Of a stretch of 64,000 nt of DNA, positions 1 through 8,716 are shown in pieces (within the stretch, counting starts at the first letter, position 1; each line of letters begins with the position of its first letter). The notes under the pieces are model-generated. The model saw only the letters and a program-made list of their open reading frames with translations, had not been told where the DNA came from and made no database searches. The position numbers and the translations under genes were made by a program. Source of the DNA: JAKZRT01 sp965247915 (lineage in GTDB: Bacteria; Pseudomonadota; Alphaproteobacteria; Rhodobacterales; Rhodobacteraceae); NCBI GenBank assembly GCA_965247915.1, contig OZ252048.1:1674001-1738000 (forward strand). Reading direction: 5' to 3'.

Positions 1-547
1 CGGGCGCAAGGTTCGCCCCGGCAACGTCACGTAAAAATTCGCGGGTGATCGTGAATGGCCGCCCACCAAGATCAACCTGAGCGGTGCCTTCGGCCTCGAT
101 TTCATCAAGCGAATTGGCGAAATTAAGGGTTACGTGATCGGGGTCAAAAGGCGCGCCGAGCGTGGCAACCGCCTTGACCGAAGCAATCTGCCCGGCCGCC
201 TTCAAAACCGCCGCACCGCCAAGCGAATGGCCGATCAACAGCCCGGGGCCCATATTTCGCCCCGCCAGATATGCGGCGGCGGCCACCAGATCGTCGACGT
301 TCGAGGTGAAATGCGTGTTGGCAAATTCGCCCTCGGAATGGCCGAGCCCGGTGAAATCGAACCTGAGAACGGCAATCCCCATGGCGCAGAGCCGCCCGGC
401 AATGCGCCGCGCCGCCGGAATATCCTTCGAGCAGGTAAAGCAATGGGCAAAGAGCGCGGTGGCCAGATGCGGCCCCTCGGGGCGATCGAACCGTGCAGCG
501 AGCAAGTCGCCGGAATGGCCGGGAAAAGTGATGCGTTCTGTGGTCAT
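1..547 (-). CDS. alpha/beta hydrolase, N-terminal part (cut by window edge)
   Basis: The reverse strand reads an open frame from an ATG at 547 to the window edge, about 182 residues with no stop. It opens MTTERITFPGHSGDLLAARF and contains the nucleophile elbow G-H-S-L-G-G (from GLLIGHSLGG) of alpha/beta hydrolases, preceded by FDFTGLGHSEG. This beginning matches proteins that carry an alpha/beta hydrolase domain followed by an OsmC-like domain, but the second half lies outside the window, so the fusion is inference. The catalytic Asp and His are not in the visible part. Substrate unknown; probably a cytoplasmic esterase-like enzyme. Confidence 0.8.
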   Translation of the reverse strand, partial: MTTERITFPGHSGDLLAARFDRPEGPHLATALFAHCFTCSKDIPAARRIAGRLCAMGIAVLRFDFTGLGHSEGEFANTHFTSNVDDLVAAAAYLAGRNMGPGLLIGHSLGGAAVLKAAGQIASVKAVATLGAPFDPDHVTLNFANSLDEIEAEGTAQVDLGGRPFTITREFLRDVAGANLAP

Positions 548-661
548 GTGGGTCCCCTTTGGGTGTGCGCCCAAAATGGCGGCGGGTGACTATACTTCAA
601 GGGCAAGGACCCCGCCGTCACGCGATGTTGAGCGGCGGCGATGCGCCGGGATCGGCGGGCG

Positions 662-2005
662 TCAGACTTCGCCCATCAGGCCTGCGTCAAACGGATATGT
701 CGTGAGGTTCTCGAAACCGTCCTCGGTTACCAGCACCTGATCCTCCAGCTTGATCGAAAAATCGCCACCTTGCGCGCTGACCAGCGCCTCGACGCACAGA
801 ACCATGCCCGCCTCGATCGGATAGTCAAAGGCCCCCGCGACCGACTGATCGGGGTACGAGACCAGCGGCCATTCGTCACAAAGCCCGACCCCGTGCATCT
901 GGCATCCATACTTCTGGCGCTGGTACTCGGGTGCCAGACGGTGCGACATTTCAATAAGCTCGGGGATCATCAGGCCGGGTTTCAGGTACGACATGTTGGT
1001 GGTGATGTGCTCGTGCGCGTGGCGCATCGCCGCCACCATGTCCGGGCGCGGCTTCGCGTCGCCAACCCACCAGGTGCGCGAGATGTCAACGCAGATGCCA
1101 TAGCTGCCGACCAGATCGGTATCAAAGGCCACAATCTCGTTTCTCTGCACCACGCGCGGCCCGCATTCCTGGAACCAGGGGTTGGTGCGCGGCCCCGAGG
1201 TCAAAAGCCGCGTCTCGATCCATTCGCCGCCGCGCCGGACGTTTTCGGCGTGCAAAATCGCCCAGATATCATTTTCGCAAGTCACCCCGTCGCCGGCGCT
1301 TGCGCGGGTGAAATCTTCCATGGCGCGCACCGCCGCCGCGCAGGCGTTACTGGCACAGCGCATGGCCCTGATCTCGTCGGGGCCTTTGATCGACCGGGCT
1401 TTCTCGGTCACCTCTTCGCCGTCAAAAATCGTGAAACCTTGCGCCTCGAGCGCGCGCAGCCCGTGCAACATGACCTTGTCGACCGCCAGCCGCAAGTTGC
1501 CCTGCCCGTGCTCGGCGACCAGGTCCCGCACCTGGCCCGACAACCGCTCGGCGGCAATGTCCACCTTGTCGCCACGGTCAAAATAAAAGAGGTCAGCACC
1601 GGCGCGGGCCTCGCGCACCAGTGGGTTGAATGCGGTAAGAAACGGCGAATTTTTGTAGTCCCAGATCACCATATAACCATCGGCGCAGACCAGAACGGCG
1701 CGAAACGGGTTGTGGGTGTTCCAAAGCTGCATGTTGGTGCTGTCGGTCGCATAGCGGATGTTCAGCGGATCAAAGACCAGCAACCCGCCATAATCGCGTG
1801 CCGTGATCCCTTGAACCAGCCGCTGGTGCCGATAGGCGCGCATCGCGGGCAGATCAGGCAGTTCCAGCCCCGCCGCCGCCCATTCGCCAAAGGCCAGCCG
1901 GGTTGGCCCGATCTCCATCCGGTCATTGTCGTTCGGCGAGCCGTCGCCCAGAGTGGCGCCGCCCTTGGGGTCGATCTTGCGATGCTCGCGATAATGGCTG
2001 TCCAT
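662..2005 (-). CDS. dddP: DMSP lyase DddP (M24-fold metalloenzyme)
   Basis: DddP cleaves dimethylsulfoniopropionate to dimethyl sulfide and acrylate in the cytoplasm. The frame extends upstream, but ATG 2005 is preceded by AGGAG and gives 447 aa. Counting from that Met, D295, D297, D307, H371, E406 and E421 fall exactly where the Ruegeria DddP dinuclear metal ligands are described, and D377 is at the described catalytic position (motifs FDTD, ICVD, MHGVGLCDEWP, LCVEA, KLEDQV). Those numbers for the reference enzyme are from memory. The intact ligand set argues against an ordinary Xaa-Pro peptidase. It stands alone, with no dddA/dddC or transporter beside it. Confidence 0.93.
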   Translation of the reverse strand: MDSHYREHRKIDPKGGATLGDGSPNDNDRMEIGPTRLAFGEWAAAGLELPDLPAMRAYRHQRLVQGITARDYGGLLVFDPLNIRYATDSTNMQLWNTHNPFRAVLVCADGYMVIWDYKNSPFLTAFNPLVREARAGADLFYFDRGDKVDIAAERLSGQVRDLVAEHGQGNLRLAVDKVMLHGLRALEAQGFTIFDGEEVTEKARSIKGPDEIRAMRCASNACAAAVRAMEDFTRASAGDGVTCENDIWAILHAENVRRGGEWIETRLLTSGPRTNPWFQECGPRVVQRNEIVAFDTDLVGSYGICVDISRTWWVGDAKPRPDMVAAMRHAHEHITTNMSYLKPGLMIPELIEMSHRLAPEYQRQKYGCQMHGVGLCDEWPLVSYPDQSVAGAFDYPIEAGMVLCVEALVSAQGGDFSIKLEDQVLVTEDGFENLTTYPFDAGLMGEV

Positions 2006-2141
2006 TGGGCGCTCCTGGTCTTGGCGCAGCATGAGCGCGCGCGGCGTCTGGCGTCCTGCCTGATAACGACATAGGCGTGTCGCGGATTGCGGGCAATTGG
2101 TCGAATTGCGAAGCCCGGCGCGCCCGTGCTAGCCCGGTCCC

Positions 2142-2987
2142 ATGACCGTTACGCCCGATTATTCCAATGCCAACATGGGCCTTGGCCCGATCCTGCAAGA
2201 CCAATTGCGCGAACCGCCCTGGATGGCCCCCCGTACACGCCGTCTGCCCGGGGTCGAGCCGCTGAATATGGACGACTGGCTGCGCGTGGACGAGGCTTTT
2301 GCGGCCCAGATGGCCCTGCGCAAAATCTTGATTACCGAGCAGAACGACAAAGTCCGGGCGGCGCTCCCAGGCTCCGAAGCGGCTGCAGCCGAATTGTTCG
2401 ATTTCGTGTTGGCGACGCTGGCGATTAGCGACGACTATGCAATCTCACAAGATCAGGTGACGCGCCCCGATGGTGTCAAAGTCTCAGCCGATGGCGACCC
2501 GCTTACGGTTCTGGGGCATTTGGTTGTCGAAGATTTCAATATTCTGCAGCGCGCCCCGGGCGACAACCGGCACCGGCTCACCGCCGCGATCTTGTGTTTT
2601 CCGTTTCAATGGTCTTTGGCCGAAAAACTGGGCCGCCCGCTGACCGATGTGCATCGCGTCGTTGCGTCCTATCAGGGCGACGTCGCGGCGCGGGTGCAAA
2701 GGCTTTTTGACGGGCTCAGGCCGGGCATGGGGCTTTGCCGGACCAATGGCGTGACGGCGCAGGGTGTCGAATTGTTCACGCCCCGACTGGAGGCCGAGCG
2801 ACCGCCGACGCGCCCCAAAGCCGACGTCGCGCCCTTTATCCGATCCGAACGGCAATGCCTGCTGCGTTTGCCCAAAACCGGTGCGGTGGTCTTTTCGATC
2901 CAGACGCGGCTGGTGCGACACTCATCGCTGAGCGATGACGAGGCCGCGATGCTGGCCCAATATTCCATCCACCGCGAGGCCGGATAG
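2142..2987 (+). CDS. DUF3445 family protein (heme-dependent oxidative N-demethylase-like)
   Basis: 281 aa, divergent from dddP with a 136-bp gap. The pattern (LQDQLREPPWMAPRTRRLPG, LNMDDWL, LVVEDFNIL, CFPFQW.LAEKLG, RSERQCLLRLPKTGAVVFSIQT) is that of DUF3445, a family that includes the heme-dependent oxidative N-demethylase subunit acting on dimethylamine-like substrates. No transmembrane segment or signal peptide is visible, so it is likely cytoplasmic. The partner reductase and other subunits of characterised systems are not in this neighbourhood, so the substrate is unknown. Family assignment is fairly firm; activity is inference. Confidence 0.72.
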   Translation: MTVTPDYSNANMGLGPILQDQLREPPWMAPRTRRLPGVEPLNMDDWLRVDEAFAAQMALRKILITEQNDKVRAALPGSEAAAAELFDFVLATLAISDDYAISQDQVTRPDGVKVSADGDPLTVLGHLVVEDFNILQRAPGDNRHRLTAAILCFPFQWSLAEKLGRPLTDVHRVVASYQGDVAARVQRLFDGLRPGMGLCRTNGVTAQGVELFTPRLEAERPPTRPKADVAPFIRSERQCLLRLPKTGAVVFSIQTRLVRHSSLSDDEAAMLAQYSIHREAG

Positions 2988-3029
2988 ACGTTCGAGCCGG
3001 GCCGATTGAGCAAGATGGGTCATCTTGCT

Positions 3030-4199
3030 CTAGCGCCGCGGATTTGCCGTTTTGGGCCGCAGCGAATCCAGGCGTTGGTCGCTTTGGTCAAGCGCGGTCC
3101 GGTCGGCGTGTTTGGTTGCAAGCACGTCCGCAGGAAGCTCGGACCCGCCGGCGCGCAGTTCGCTTTTCTGAATGCTCTGCGCATCTCTGAGGTCTACCGA
3201 CGTGACCATACGGCGGGCAGCGGAAAATCTTTGCACGAAATCAGGCAATATGCGCGGCACGCGGTCCTTGCGTTTCATCTCTTCGCGCGCCGCGATCTGA
3301 TTGCGCGAAGCGGTCACCGCTTTGCAGGCGGTTTCTTCGGGCGTCGCCACTGGTTGCGACCGTTCGCTGGCCTCGGCTTCGACCAATGCAATCAGCCCAA
3401 ACTCGGATCCCTCGCCCGGCGCTTGTTCGATCACACGCACCCGGTTGCCGTCCCGGTCGCGGAATATTGCACCGCCAATTGGACGGGCTTCCGCGTCGAG
3501 CATGCATTCGACAAAGGCCGTGGCCAGCGCCAGCGTGGTAGGCCGGTCCAGCGAGGTTGTCATCACATGCAGAGGCCTGCCCAAAAGGCCCTGCGCGCCT
3601 TCGATGCTCTGGCTCATGTTCACAACAGTTGTGTCTGGGATCAGCGCCGATGTACACCGCATGCGCAGGCAGATCGGCACGTAGAGCTTGCCCGGTTCGG
3701 CCTCGGCCAGCACCGCTGGCAAAACCAGCTGGTTCGACGGGTGCCAGTGCAGCGCCAAAGGCGGCATCTGCGACATTACGGCCCGCGTGACGTCCTGGCC
3801 AATGACAAGGTCGGTCCGATTGCGTTTTGGTTCGCCGCTTTCATTTTCCGGGGCAACAACAGTGGCACAGGCTGTTTCGCTGGTGTTGCGAACTGCAATA
3901 CGCAAATGCGCCCGGTGATCGGCGATGAACTTTCCCAATGGCCCCCGATGCGCGGCTTTTGCACATCCGAGCGCCCCGTTGAAGGTTGCGGCGGGCAGCG
4001 CTGCATCGCTGACCTGGATGGTGATCTCGTAGGGCAGCGCGCTCAGCCGAAAAAGATCGCCGCTCTGATCGGCGGCACTCGAGATCGTCAGACCGTGTTG
4101 GCCTGCAAGGTCACGAAGCGAGGCGTGCAACGCCTCGACCGGAAGATCGGGAATATCGTGGTAAAGCAGTGTCGCCTGAATGGTCGAGCTCTGAGCCAT
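3030..4199 (-). CDS. uncharacterised protein, 389 aa
   Basis: I do not recognise this protein. ATG 4199 (MAQSSTIQATL) has AGGTGG five bases upstream; a GTG three codons earlier is possible. Visible features are a central segment with MPPLALHWHPSNQLVLPAVL, a following segment PICLRMRCTSALIPDTTVVNMS, and a long charged C-terminal tail after about residue 285 rich in Arg, Lys, Asp and Gln, probably disordered. There is no signal peptide or membrane segment. It is convergent with the DUF3445 gene and separated from glnA by a terminator, so it seems to be a single-gene unit. Codon use looks like its neighbours. Confidence 0.6.
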   Translation of the reverse strand: MAQSSTIQATLLYHDIPDLPVEALHASLRDLAGQHGLTISSAADQSGDLFRLSALPYEITIQVSDAALPAATFNGALGCAKAAHRGPLGKFIADHRAHLRIAVRNTSETACATVVAPENESGEPKRNRTDLVIGQDVTRAVMSQMPPLALHWHPSNQLVLPAVLAEAEPGKLYVPICLRMRCTSALIPDTTVVNMSQSIEGAQGLLGRPLHVMTTSLDRPTTLALATAFVECMLDAEARPIGGAIFRDRDGNRVRVIEQAPGEGSEFGLIALVEAEASERSQPVATPEETACKAVTASRNQIAAREEMKRKDRVPRILPDFVQRFSAARRMVTSVDLRDAQSIQKSELRAGGSELPADVLATKHADRTALDQSDQRLDSLRPKTANPRR

Positions 4200-4417
4200 G
4201 TTTGCCACCTGTCACCGGCCGATTGCGCCATCGGATTTGCGGATGGTCGAAGATTAAGAGGCAATCCCGCCATCAATATGGCGATCAGTGCCGGTGATTG
4301 TGGCTTTACTACGGCAGAGCGCCAGGCGAACTCTTTGATATATTAAATAAAAAATGTGGTATTGATAGGCCGCGCCAAAAATCTGTGGATCGGCGGTCTG
4401 ACCAGGTCAAGGCAACG

Positions 4418-4441
4418 AAAAAGGCGCTGACAGGTGCCTTT
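4418..4441 (-). terminator. intrinsic terminator after glnA
   Basis: On the minus strand the arms AAAGGCAC and GCGCCTTT (one G-T pair) enclose a 6-nt loop and run into five T residues. It lies 22 bp beyond the glnA stop codon, so it is the expected end of the glnB-glnA transcript. Confidence 0.7.
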
Positions 4442-4463
4442 CTGTTGCCAGGAAATGCTGCGG

Positions 4464-5870
4464 TCAGCAGCTGTAGTACATCTTGAACTCGACCGGATGC
4501 GGGGTGTGCTCGTAGGCGTAAATTTCTTCCCACTTCAGGTCCATATAGCCCTCGATCTGATGTTTGGTGAACACGTCGCCGGCCAGCAGAAACTCGTGAT
4601 TTGCGGCAAGGCTGTCCATCGCCTCGCGCAAGCTCGCGCAGACTGTCGGGATACCGGCCAGTTCCTCGGCGGGCAGATCGTAAAGATCCTTGTCCATTGC
4701 CGGGCCCGGGTCGATCTTGTTGCGGATGCCGTCAAGACCGGCCATCATCAGCGCCGAGAAACACAGGTACGGGTTTGCCGCCGGATCAGGGAACCGCGCT
4801 TCGACCCGCTTGGCCTTTGGCGATTCCGCCCATGGGATGCGCACGCACCCCGACCGGTTACGCGCCGAATATGCCAGCAGCACCGGCGCCTCGAAGCCCG
4901 GGATCAGGCGTTTATAGCTGTTGGTCGCCGGGTTGGTGAATGCGTTCAGCGTCTTGGCGTGCTTGAGGATGCCGCCAATGAACCACAATGCCTCGTCGGA
5001 AAGATCAGCATATTTGTCGCCGGCAAAGATCGGCTTGCCGTCCTTCCAGATCGAAATGTTCACATGCATTCCGGTGCCGTTGTCGCCCAAGACCGGCTTG
5101 GGCATGAACGTGGCTGATTTTCCGTAAGCGTGGGCCACGTTGTGGATGACGTATTTGTATTTCTGCAGCTCATCGGCCTGCTTGGTCAGACTGCCGAAAA
5201 TCAGCCCCAGTTCGTGCTGGCACGACGCCACTTCGTGATGGTGTTTGTCGACCTTCATGCCCATGGCTTTCATCGTGCTAAGCATCTCGGACCGGATGTC
5301 CTGACCGTCGTCAATCGGGTTCACCGGGAAATAGCCGCCCTTGACGCCCGGACGGTGGCCGGTGTTGCCCATCTCGTATTCGGTGTCGCTGTTCCAAGAG
5401 GCATCAAGCGCATCGATCTGATAGCTGACTTTGTTCATCTCGACCGAAAAACGCACGTCGTCGAACAGGAAAAACTCGGCCTCGGGCCCGAAATACGCGG
5501 TATCGCCGATGCCGCTTGCCTTCAGATACGCCTCAGCCTTTTCTGCCGTGCCGCGCGGATCGCGCTCGTAGTGTTCGCTCGTGTCCGGCTCGACCACCGA
5601 ACAATGCACGGCCAGAGTTTTTTCCGCGTAAAACGGGTCGATGTAGGCGCTTTCGGTGTCGGGCATCAACTTCATGTCCGACTGATCGATCGACTTCCAG
5701 CCAGCGATGGACGAGCCGTCGAACATGAACCCTTCTTCCAGAAAATCTTCGTCAACCTGATCGGCCATGACAGTGACGTGTTGCAACTTGCCGCGCGGGT
5801 CGGTGAAACGGATATCGACATAATCGACGCCTTCATCGGAAATGGTTTTGAGAACGTCTGCGTTGCTCAT
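4464..5870 (-). CDS. glnA: glutamine synthetase type I
   Basis: Makes glutamine from glutamate, ammonia and ATP in the cytoplasm; central to nitrogen assimilation. 468 aa, the usual length for type I-beta enzymes. Motifs include FMFDGSSIAGWK (N-terminal grasp region), the EAEFFLFDD and GTGMHVN metal/substrate segments, NPATNSYKRLIPG, NRSGCVRIP and, near the C-terminus, DKDLYDLP, which holds the Tyr that GlnE adenylylates. ATG 5870 begins MSNADVLKTISDEGVDYVDI, typical of alphaproteobacteria. It lies 36 bp downstream of glnB on the same strand, the common glnBA operon, and is probably regulated by PII/NtrBC plus adenylylation. Confidence 0.97.
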   Translation of the reverse strand: MSNADVLKTISDEGVDYVDIRFTDPRGKLQHVTVMADQVDEDFLEEGFMFDGSSIAGWKSIDQSDMKLMPDTESAYIDPFYAEKTLAVHCSVVEPDTSEHYERDPRGTAEKAEAYLKASGIGDTAYFGPEAEFFLFDDVRFSVEMNKVSYQIDALDASWNSDTEYEMGNTGHRPGVKGGYFPVNPIDDGQDIRSEMLSTMKAMGMKVDKHHHEVASCQHELGLIFGSLTKQADELQKYKYVIHNVAHAYGKSATFMPKPVLGDNGTGMHVNISIWKDGKPIFAGDKYADLSDEALWFIGGILKHAKTLNAFTNPATNSYKRLIPGFEAPVLLAYSARNRSGCVRIPWAESPKAKRVEARFPDPAANPYLCFSALMMAGLDGIRNKIDPGPAMDKDLYDLPAEELAGIPTVCASLREAMDSLAANHEFLLAGDVFTKHQIEGYMDLKWEEIYAYEHTPHPVEFKMYYSC

Positions 5871-5906
5871 CGGACTTTGTTCCTTCGTCTGGTCGACTGC
5901 GGTCTG

Positions 5907-6245
5907 TTAAAGCGCGTCTTCGCCGGTTTCACCGGTGCGAATACGCAAAGCCGCTTCGATGGTCGAGACAAAAATCTTCCCGTCGCCGATCTTTTCGGTC
6001 TTGGCCGCATCGCAGATCGCGGTGATTGCCGCATCGACCTGATCGTCGGACAGCACCACCTCGATCTTCACCTTGGGAAGAAAGTCCACCACGTATTCGG
6101 CGCCGCGGTAAAGTTCGGTGTGGCCTTTCTGGCGGCCAAAGCCCTTGACCTCGATCACGCTCAGGCCCTGAACGCCGATGTCCTGCAAGGCTTCTTTCAC
6201 TTCGTCGAGCTTGAAGGGCTTGATGATGGCTTCGATCTTTTTCAT
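5907..6245 (-). CDS. glnB: nitrogen regulatory protein PII
   Basis: PII senses 2-oxoglutarate, ATP/ADP and (through uridylylation) glutamine, and controls NtrB and the GS adenylyltransferase. The frame runs further upstream, but ATG 6245 (MKKIEAIIKPFKLDEVKEAL) is preceded by AAGGAG at good spacing and gives the canonical 112 aa. Tyr51, the uridylylation site, sits in the T-loop (TELYRGAEYVVDF), and the signature for nucleotide binding (GDGKIFVSTIEAALRIRTGETG) is complete. It is the first gene of a glnB-glnA operon and is divergent from the NAD(P)HX repair gene. Confidence 0.97.
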   Translation of the reverse strand: MKKIEAIIKPFKLDEVKEALQDIGVQGLSVIEVKGFGRQKGHTELYRGAEYVVDFLPKVKIEVVLSDDQVDAAITAICDAAKTEKIGDGKIFVSTIEAALRIRTGETGEDAL

Positions 6246-6422
6246 CGCGCGGGCTCCTTGGTGTGACCTTTGTTTCCCGCGCGTCTGACCACTTCTCATC
6301 CTGTGGGGCAATCGGTAAAGGTTGCAGGGGCAATGTGCGCCTTCTGATTTGCACGGCACTGCACAGTTTCGGGGCGTGTTGCCCATTTTTTGAGCGCTTT
6401 GAAAACTTTGAGGCCAAGACCT

Positions 6423-8018
6423 ATGACCGAGCTTTTGACCGCCGCCCAGATGCGCGCCATTGAGGCGGCCGCTATCGCTTCGGGCGAAGTAACCGGCCTT
6501 GAGCTGATGGAACGCGCGGGCCGCGGCGTGGTCGAGGCGATTTTCGAGGAATGGCCCGAGCTTGCCAAGACCTCGCACCGCGCCGTTGTCCTCTGCGGCC
6601 CCGGCAACAACGGCGGCGACGGGTTTGTGGTTGCGCGGTTGCTGAAGGAACAGGGCTGGGAGGTGGAGGTGTTTTTGTATGGGGACGCCGGGAAGCTGCC
6701 AGCGGATGCGCGGGTGAATTATGAGCGGTGGGGGGAGATGGGGAAAACCCGCAAACTTTTCGAGGGCAGTGACGCCGACGACGACGATTTGGATCAAGGT
6801 CTTTTCTATTCAGACGTGGTTATTGATAGTATTTTCGGAACCGGGCTAGCTCGGCCCATTCCCAAATTCCCGCCGCTTAGGACGTTCATGGCCAAATCAT
6901 TTGGAAATAACTATCTTGGAACACGCGACGATGTTCGACCAAGGGTCGTTGCAATAGACTGCCCTTCGGGCCTTTGTTCGAACTCTGGAAAGATGTTGAG
7001 GCCGCTAGAAAAAATGAAAAATCGCGACCACTTTGCCGATTTGACAGTTTCATTTCACGTTCAAAAACTCGGTCATGTCTTGAGTGAAGGCGAAAAACAT
7101 TGTGGCAAAGTTTTTGTCGCCGATATTGGTATCACCGGTCAAACGCCACAAGCCGTTTGTGAAACGCACCCACTGCCGGGGACCGCCTTAAAGGCCGCGG
7201 CAAGCCACAAGTACAACTATGGCCACGCGCTGGTCTTATCCGGCGGTCCAGGCAAGGGCGGCGCGGCGCGGCTGGCGGCGCGCGGCGCGCTCAGGATCGG
7301 AGCCGGGCTGGTGACCGTGGGCTGTCCGCCGGAGGCGCTGGCGGAGAATGCGGCGCAGCTGAATGCGATCATGACACGGCCCTTGGACGGGGAAGATGAA
7401 TTAGCATTAATCGAAGTATTGAGAGACGCACGGATCAATGCACTGTGCCTTGGTCCCGGTCTGGGGCGCGGTGAAGCGACGCGGGCGATCGTCGCCGCCG
7501 TGGCGTGGTTGGTAGCGGCGGTGCTGGACGCGGACGCGTTGACGTCGTTTGAGGATGACCCGGAGGAGTTGTTTCGCTCGCTTCACCAAAACTGCATCCT
7601 TACGCCGCACGCCGGGGAATTTGCACGGCTTTTCCCCGACATCGCCGAGAAACTCGCCGCTCCCGCCACCACAGGCCCGGCCTATTCCAAGGTCGATGCA
7701 ACGCGCGAGGCTGCCGCACGGGCAGGCTGTGTTGTTCTCTTCAAAGGCCCCGACACCGTCATCGCAGCCCCCGATGGCCAATGCGCCATCAACTCCGCCC
7801 ACTACAACCGCGCCGCACCGTGGCTGGCCACTGCCGGGTCGGGCGACGTGCTGGCGGGGTTCATCACCGGGCTTCTGGCGCGTGGCTTCGCGCCCATGGC
7901 CGCAGCCGAAACCGCAGCCTGGCTGCATGTCGAATGCGCCCTGAATTTCGGCCCCGGCCTGATCGCCGAAGACCTGCCTGAGGTGCTGCCTGCGGTGTTT
8001 CGCGATCTGAATATTTGA
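6423..8018 (+). CDS. nnr: bifunctional NAD(P)HX epimerase / ADP-dependent dehydratase
   Basis: Repairs hydrated NAD(P)H: the N-terminal YjeF domain epimerises NAD(P)HX and the C-terminal ribokinase-like domain dehydrates the S form with ADP. ATG 6423 gives 531 aa, a normal length for the fusion. N-terminal motifs are CGPGNNGGDGFV and VVIDSIFGTGL; C-terminal motifs include SHKYNYGHALVLSGGPGKGGAARLAA, CILTPHAGEFARLFP, FKGPDTVIAAPDG and TAGSGDVLAG. About 6770-7200 is strikingly AT-richer than both flanks (see findings), although the frame is intact. Expected to be cytoplasmic. Confidence 0.92.
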   Translation: MTELLTAAQMRAIEAAAIASGEVTGLELMERAGRGVVEAIFEEWPELAKTSHRAVVLCGPGNNGGDGFVVARLLKEQGWEVEVFLYGDAGKLPADARVNYERWGEMGKTRKLFEGSDADDDDLDQGLFYSDVVIDSIFGTGLARPIPKFPPLRTFMAKSFGNNYLGTRDDVRPRVVAIDCPSGLCSNSGKMLRPLEKMKNRDHFADLTVSFHVQKLGHVLSEGEKHCGKVFVADIGITGQTPQAVCETHPLPGTALKAAASHKYNYGHALVLSGGPGKGGAARLAARGALRIGAGLVTVGCPPEALAENAAQLNAIMTRPLDGEDELALIEVLRDARINALCLGPGLGRGEATRAIVAAVAWLVAAVLDADALTSFEDDPEELFRSLHQNCILTPHAGEFARLFPDIAEKLAAPATTGPAYSKVDATREAAARAGCVVLFKGPDTVIAAPDGQCAINSAHYNRAAPWLATAGSGDVLAGFITGLLARGFAPMAAAETAAWLHVECALNFGPGLIAEDLPEVLPAVFRDLNI

Positions 8019-8132
8019 CGCCGATCCAGCCCCAAAAACGATCTGAATCGCAGGTCATGTTTGACAGGGCCTTCGATTTCGCAAAGTGATCCCTAAATCT
8101 CCTTCAGGCAATTGAAAATCGCAGAGGGACCG

Positions 8133-8498
8133 ATGGCCAAAAAAGACGAAAAGATCGAAGAATTTCTGGACGCCCGCGAGGCGGCCGAGAACGGCAATGA
8201 CGACGCTGGTGGCGGCGATAATGGCGGGTCAGATGATGGGGCAGACACCGGGACCGACGACATCAACATCTGGATGCGCGGCCTTTGGATGCTGATCCTG
8301 GCGCTCTTGTTCGGGCTTGCCGAAACCGTGCTGGTGGCCTTCGCTTTCCTGCAGTTCCTCTGGATGCTGTTTTCCAAGGAAAAGAACGGCTTTCTGGCCG
8401 ACGCGGGCGAGACCATCGGCAGATGGCTGCACGCGGTTGCCCGGTTCCAGACCGGCACGACCGAGGAAAAACCTTGTCCCTGGCGGCGGCTGGACTGA
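8133..8498 (+). CDS. DUF4389-type small membrane protein
   Basis: 121 aa from ATG 8133 (MAKKDEKIEEFLDAREA), after AGAGGGACCG. A TTG seven codons upstream keeps the frame open but is less likely. The N-terminal third is acidic and Gly/Asp-rich (about residues 20-48), followed by one long hydrophobic stretch around residues 50-85 (WMRGLWMLILALLFGLAETVL and onward) and an amphipathic tail (ADAGETIGRWLHAVARFQTG). That layout is the DUF4389 family, inner-membrane proteins of unknown role. It stands 114 bp behind the NAD(P)HX gene. Confidence 0.65.
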   Translation: MAKKDEKIEEFLDAREAAENGNDDAGGGDNGGSDDGADTGTDDINIWMRGLWMLILALLFGLAETVLVAFAFLQFLWMLFSKEKNGFLADAGETIGRWLHAVARFQTGTTEEKPCPWRRLD

Positions 8499-8716
8499 AC
8501 CGATGCTCTCACAGTGAGAAGTAAGGTTAAGCCATTGAAGTAATGGTGTTAAACTCGTGAAAGGAGTCGGGTCCGTGCGCGACAAAGGGCAGGGTGCCGG
8601 TGCCGGGCTGCGTTCACCCCTGCATCGCCACATAGGCATGACACTTATCCCGGAATGCTAGATCTCTGGCATCGGGTCCGAAGCCAGCAATAGAGGCGAA
8701 GGACCGCTTTGAGCCG
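8499..8716. other. intergenic left flank of IS1182, with short inverted repeat
   Basis: No gene is visible here. The segment beginning near 8506 reads ATGCTCTCA, a short spacer, TGAGA and then GGTTAAG and ATTGA. The same order of words appears at 57442-57480, so this may be a dispersed extragenic repeat. The rest is unremarkable and leads into the IS element. Confidence 0.35.

Noticed and set aside
641..2074. 477-aa open frame on the plus strand opposite dddP
   Set aside because: Antisense shadow of dddP; its sequence has no family signature and the opposite strand encodes a full, conserved enzyme.
6246..6420. NtrC or sigma-54 promoter before glnB
   Set aside because: TGTGCAGTGCCGTGCA-like words on the minus strand do not have the spacing of an NtrC dyad, and no -24/-12 pair was found.
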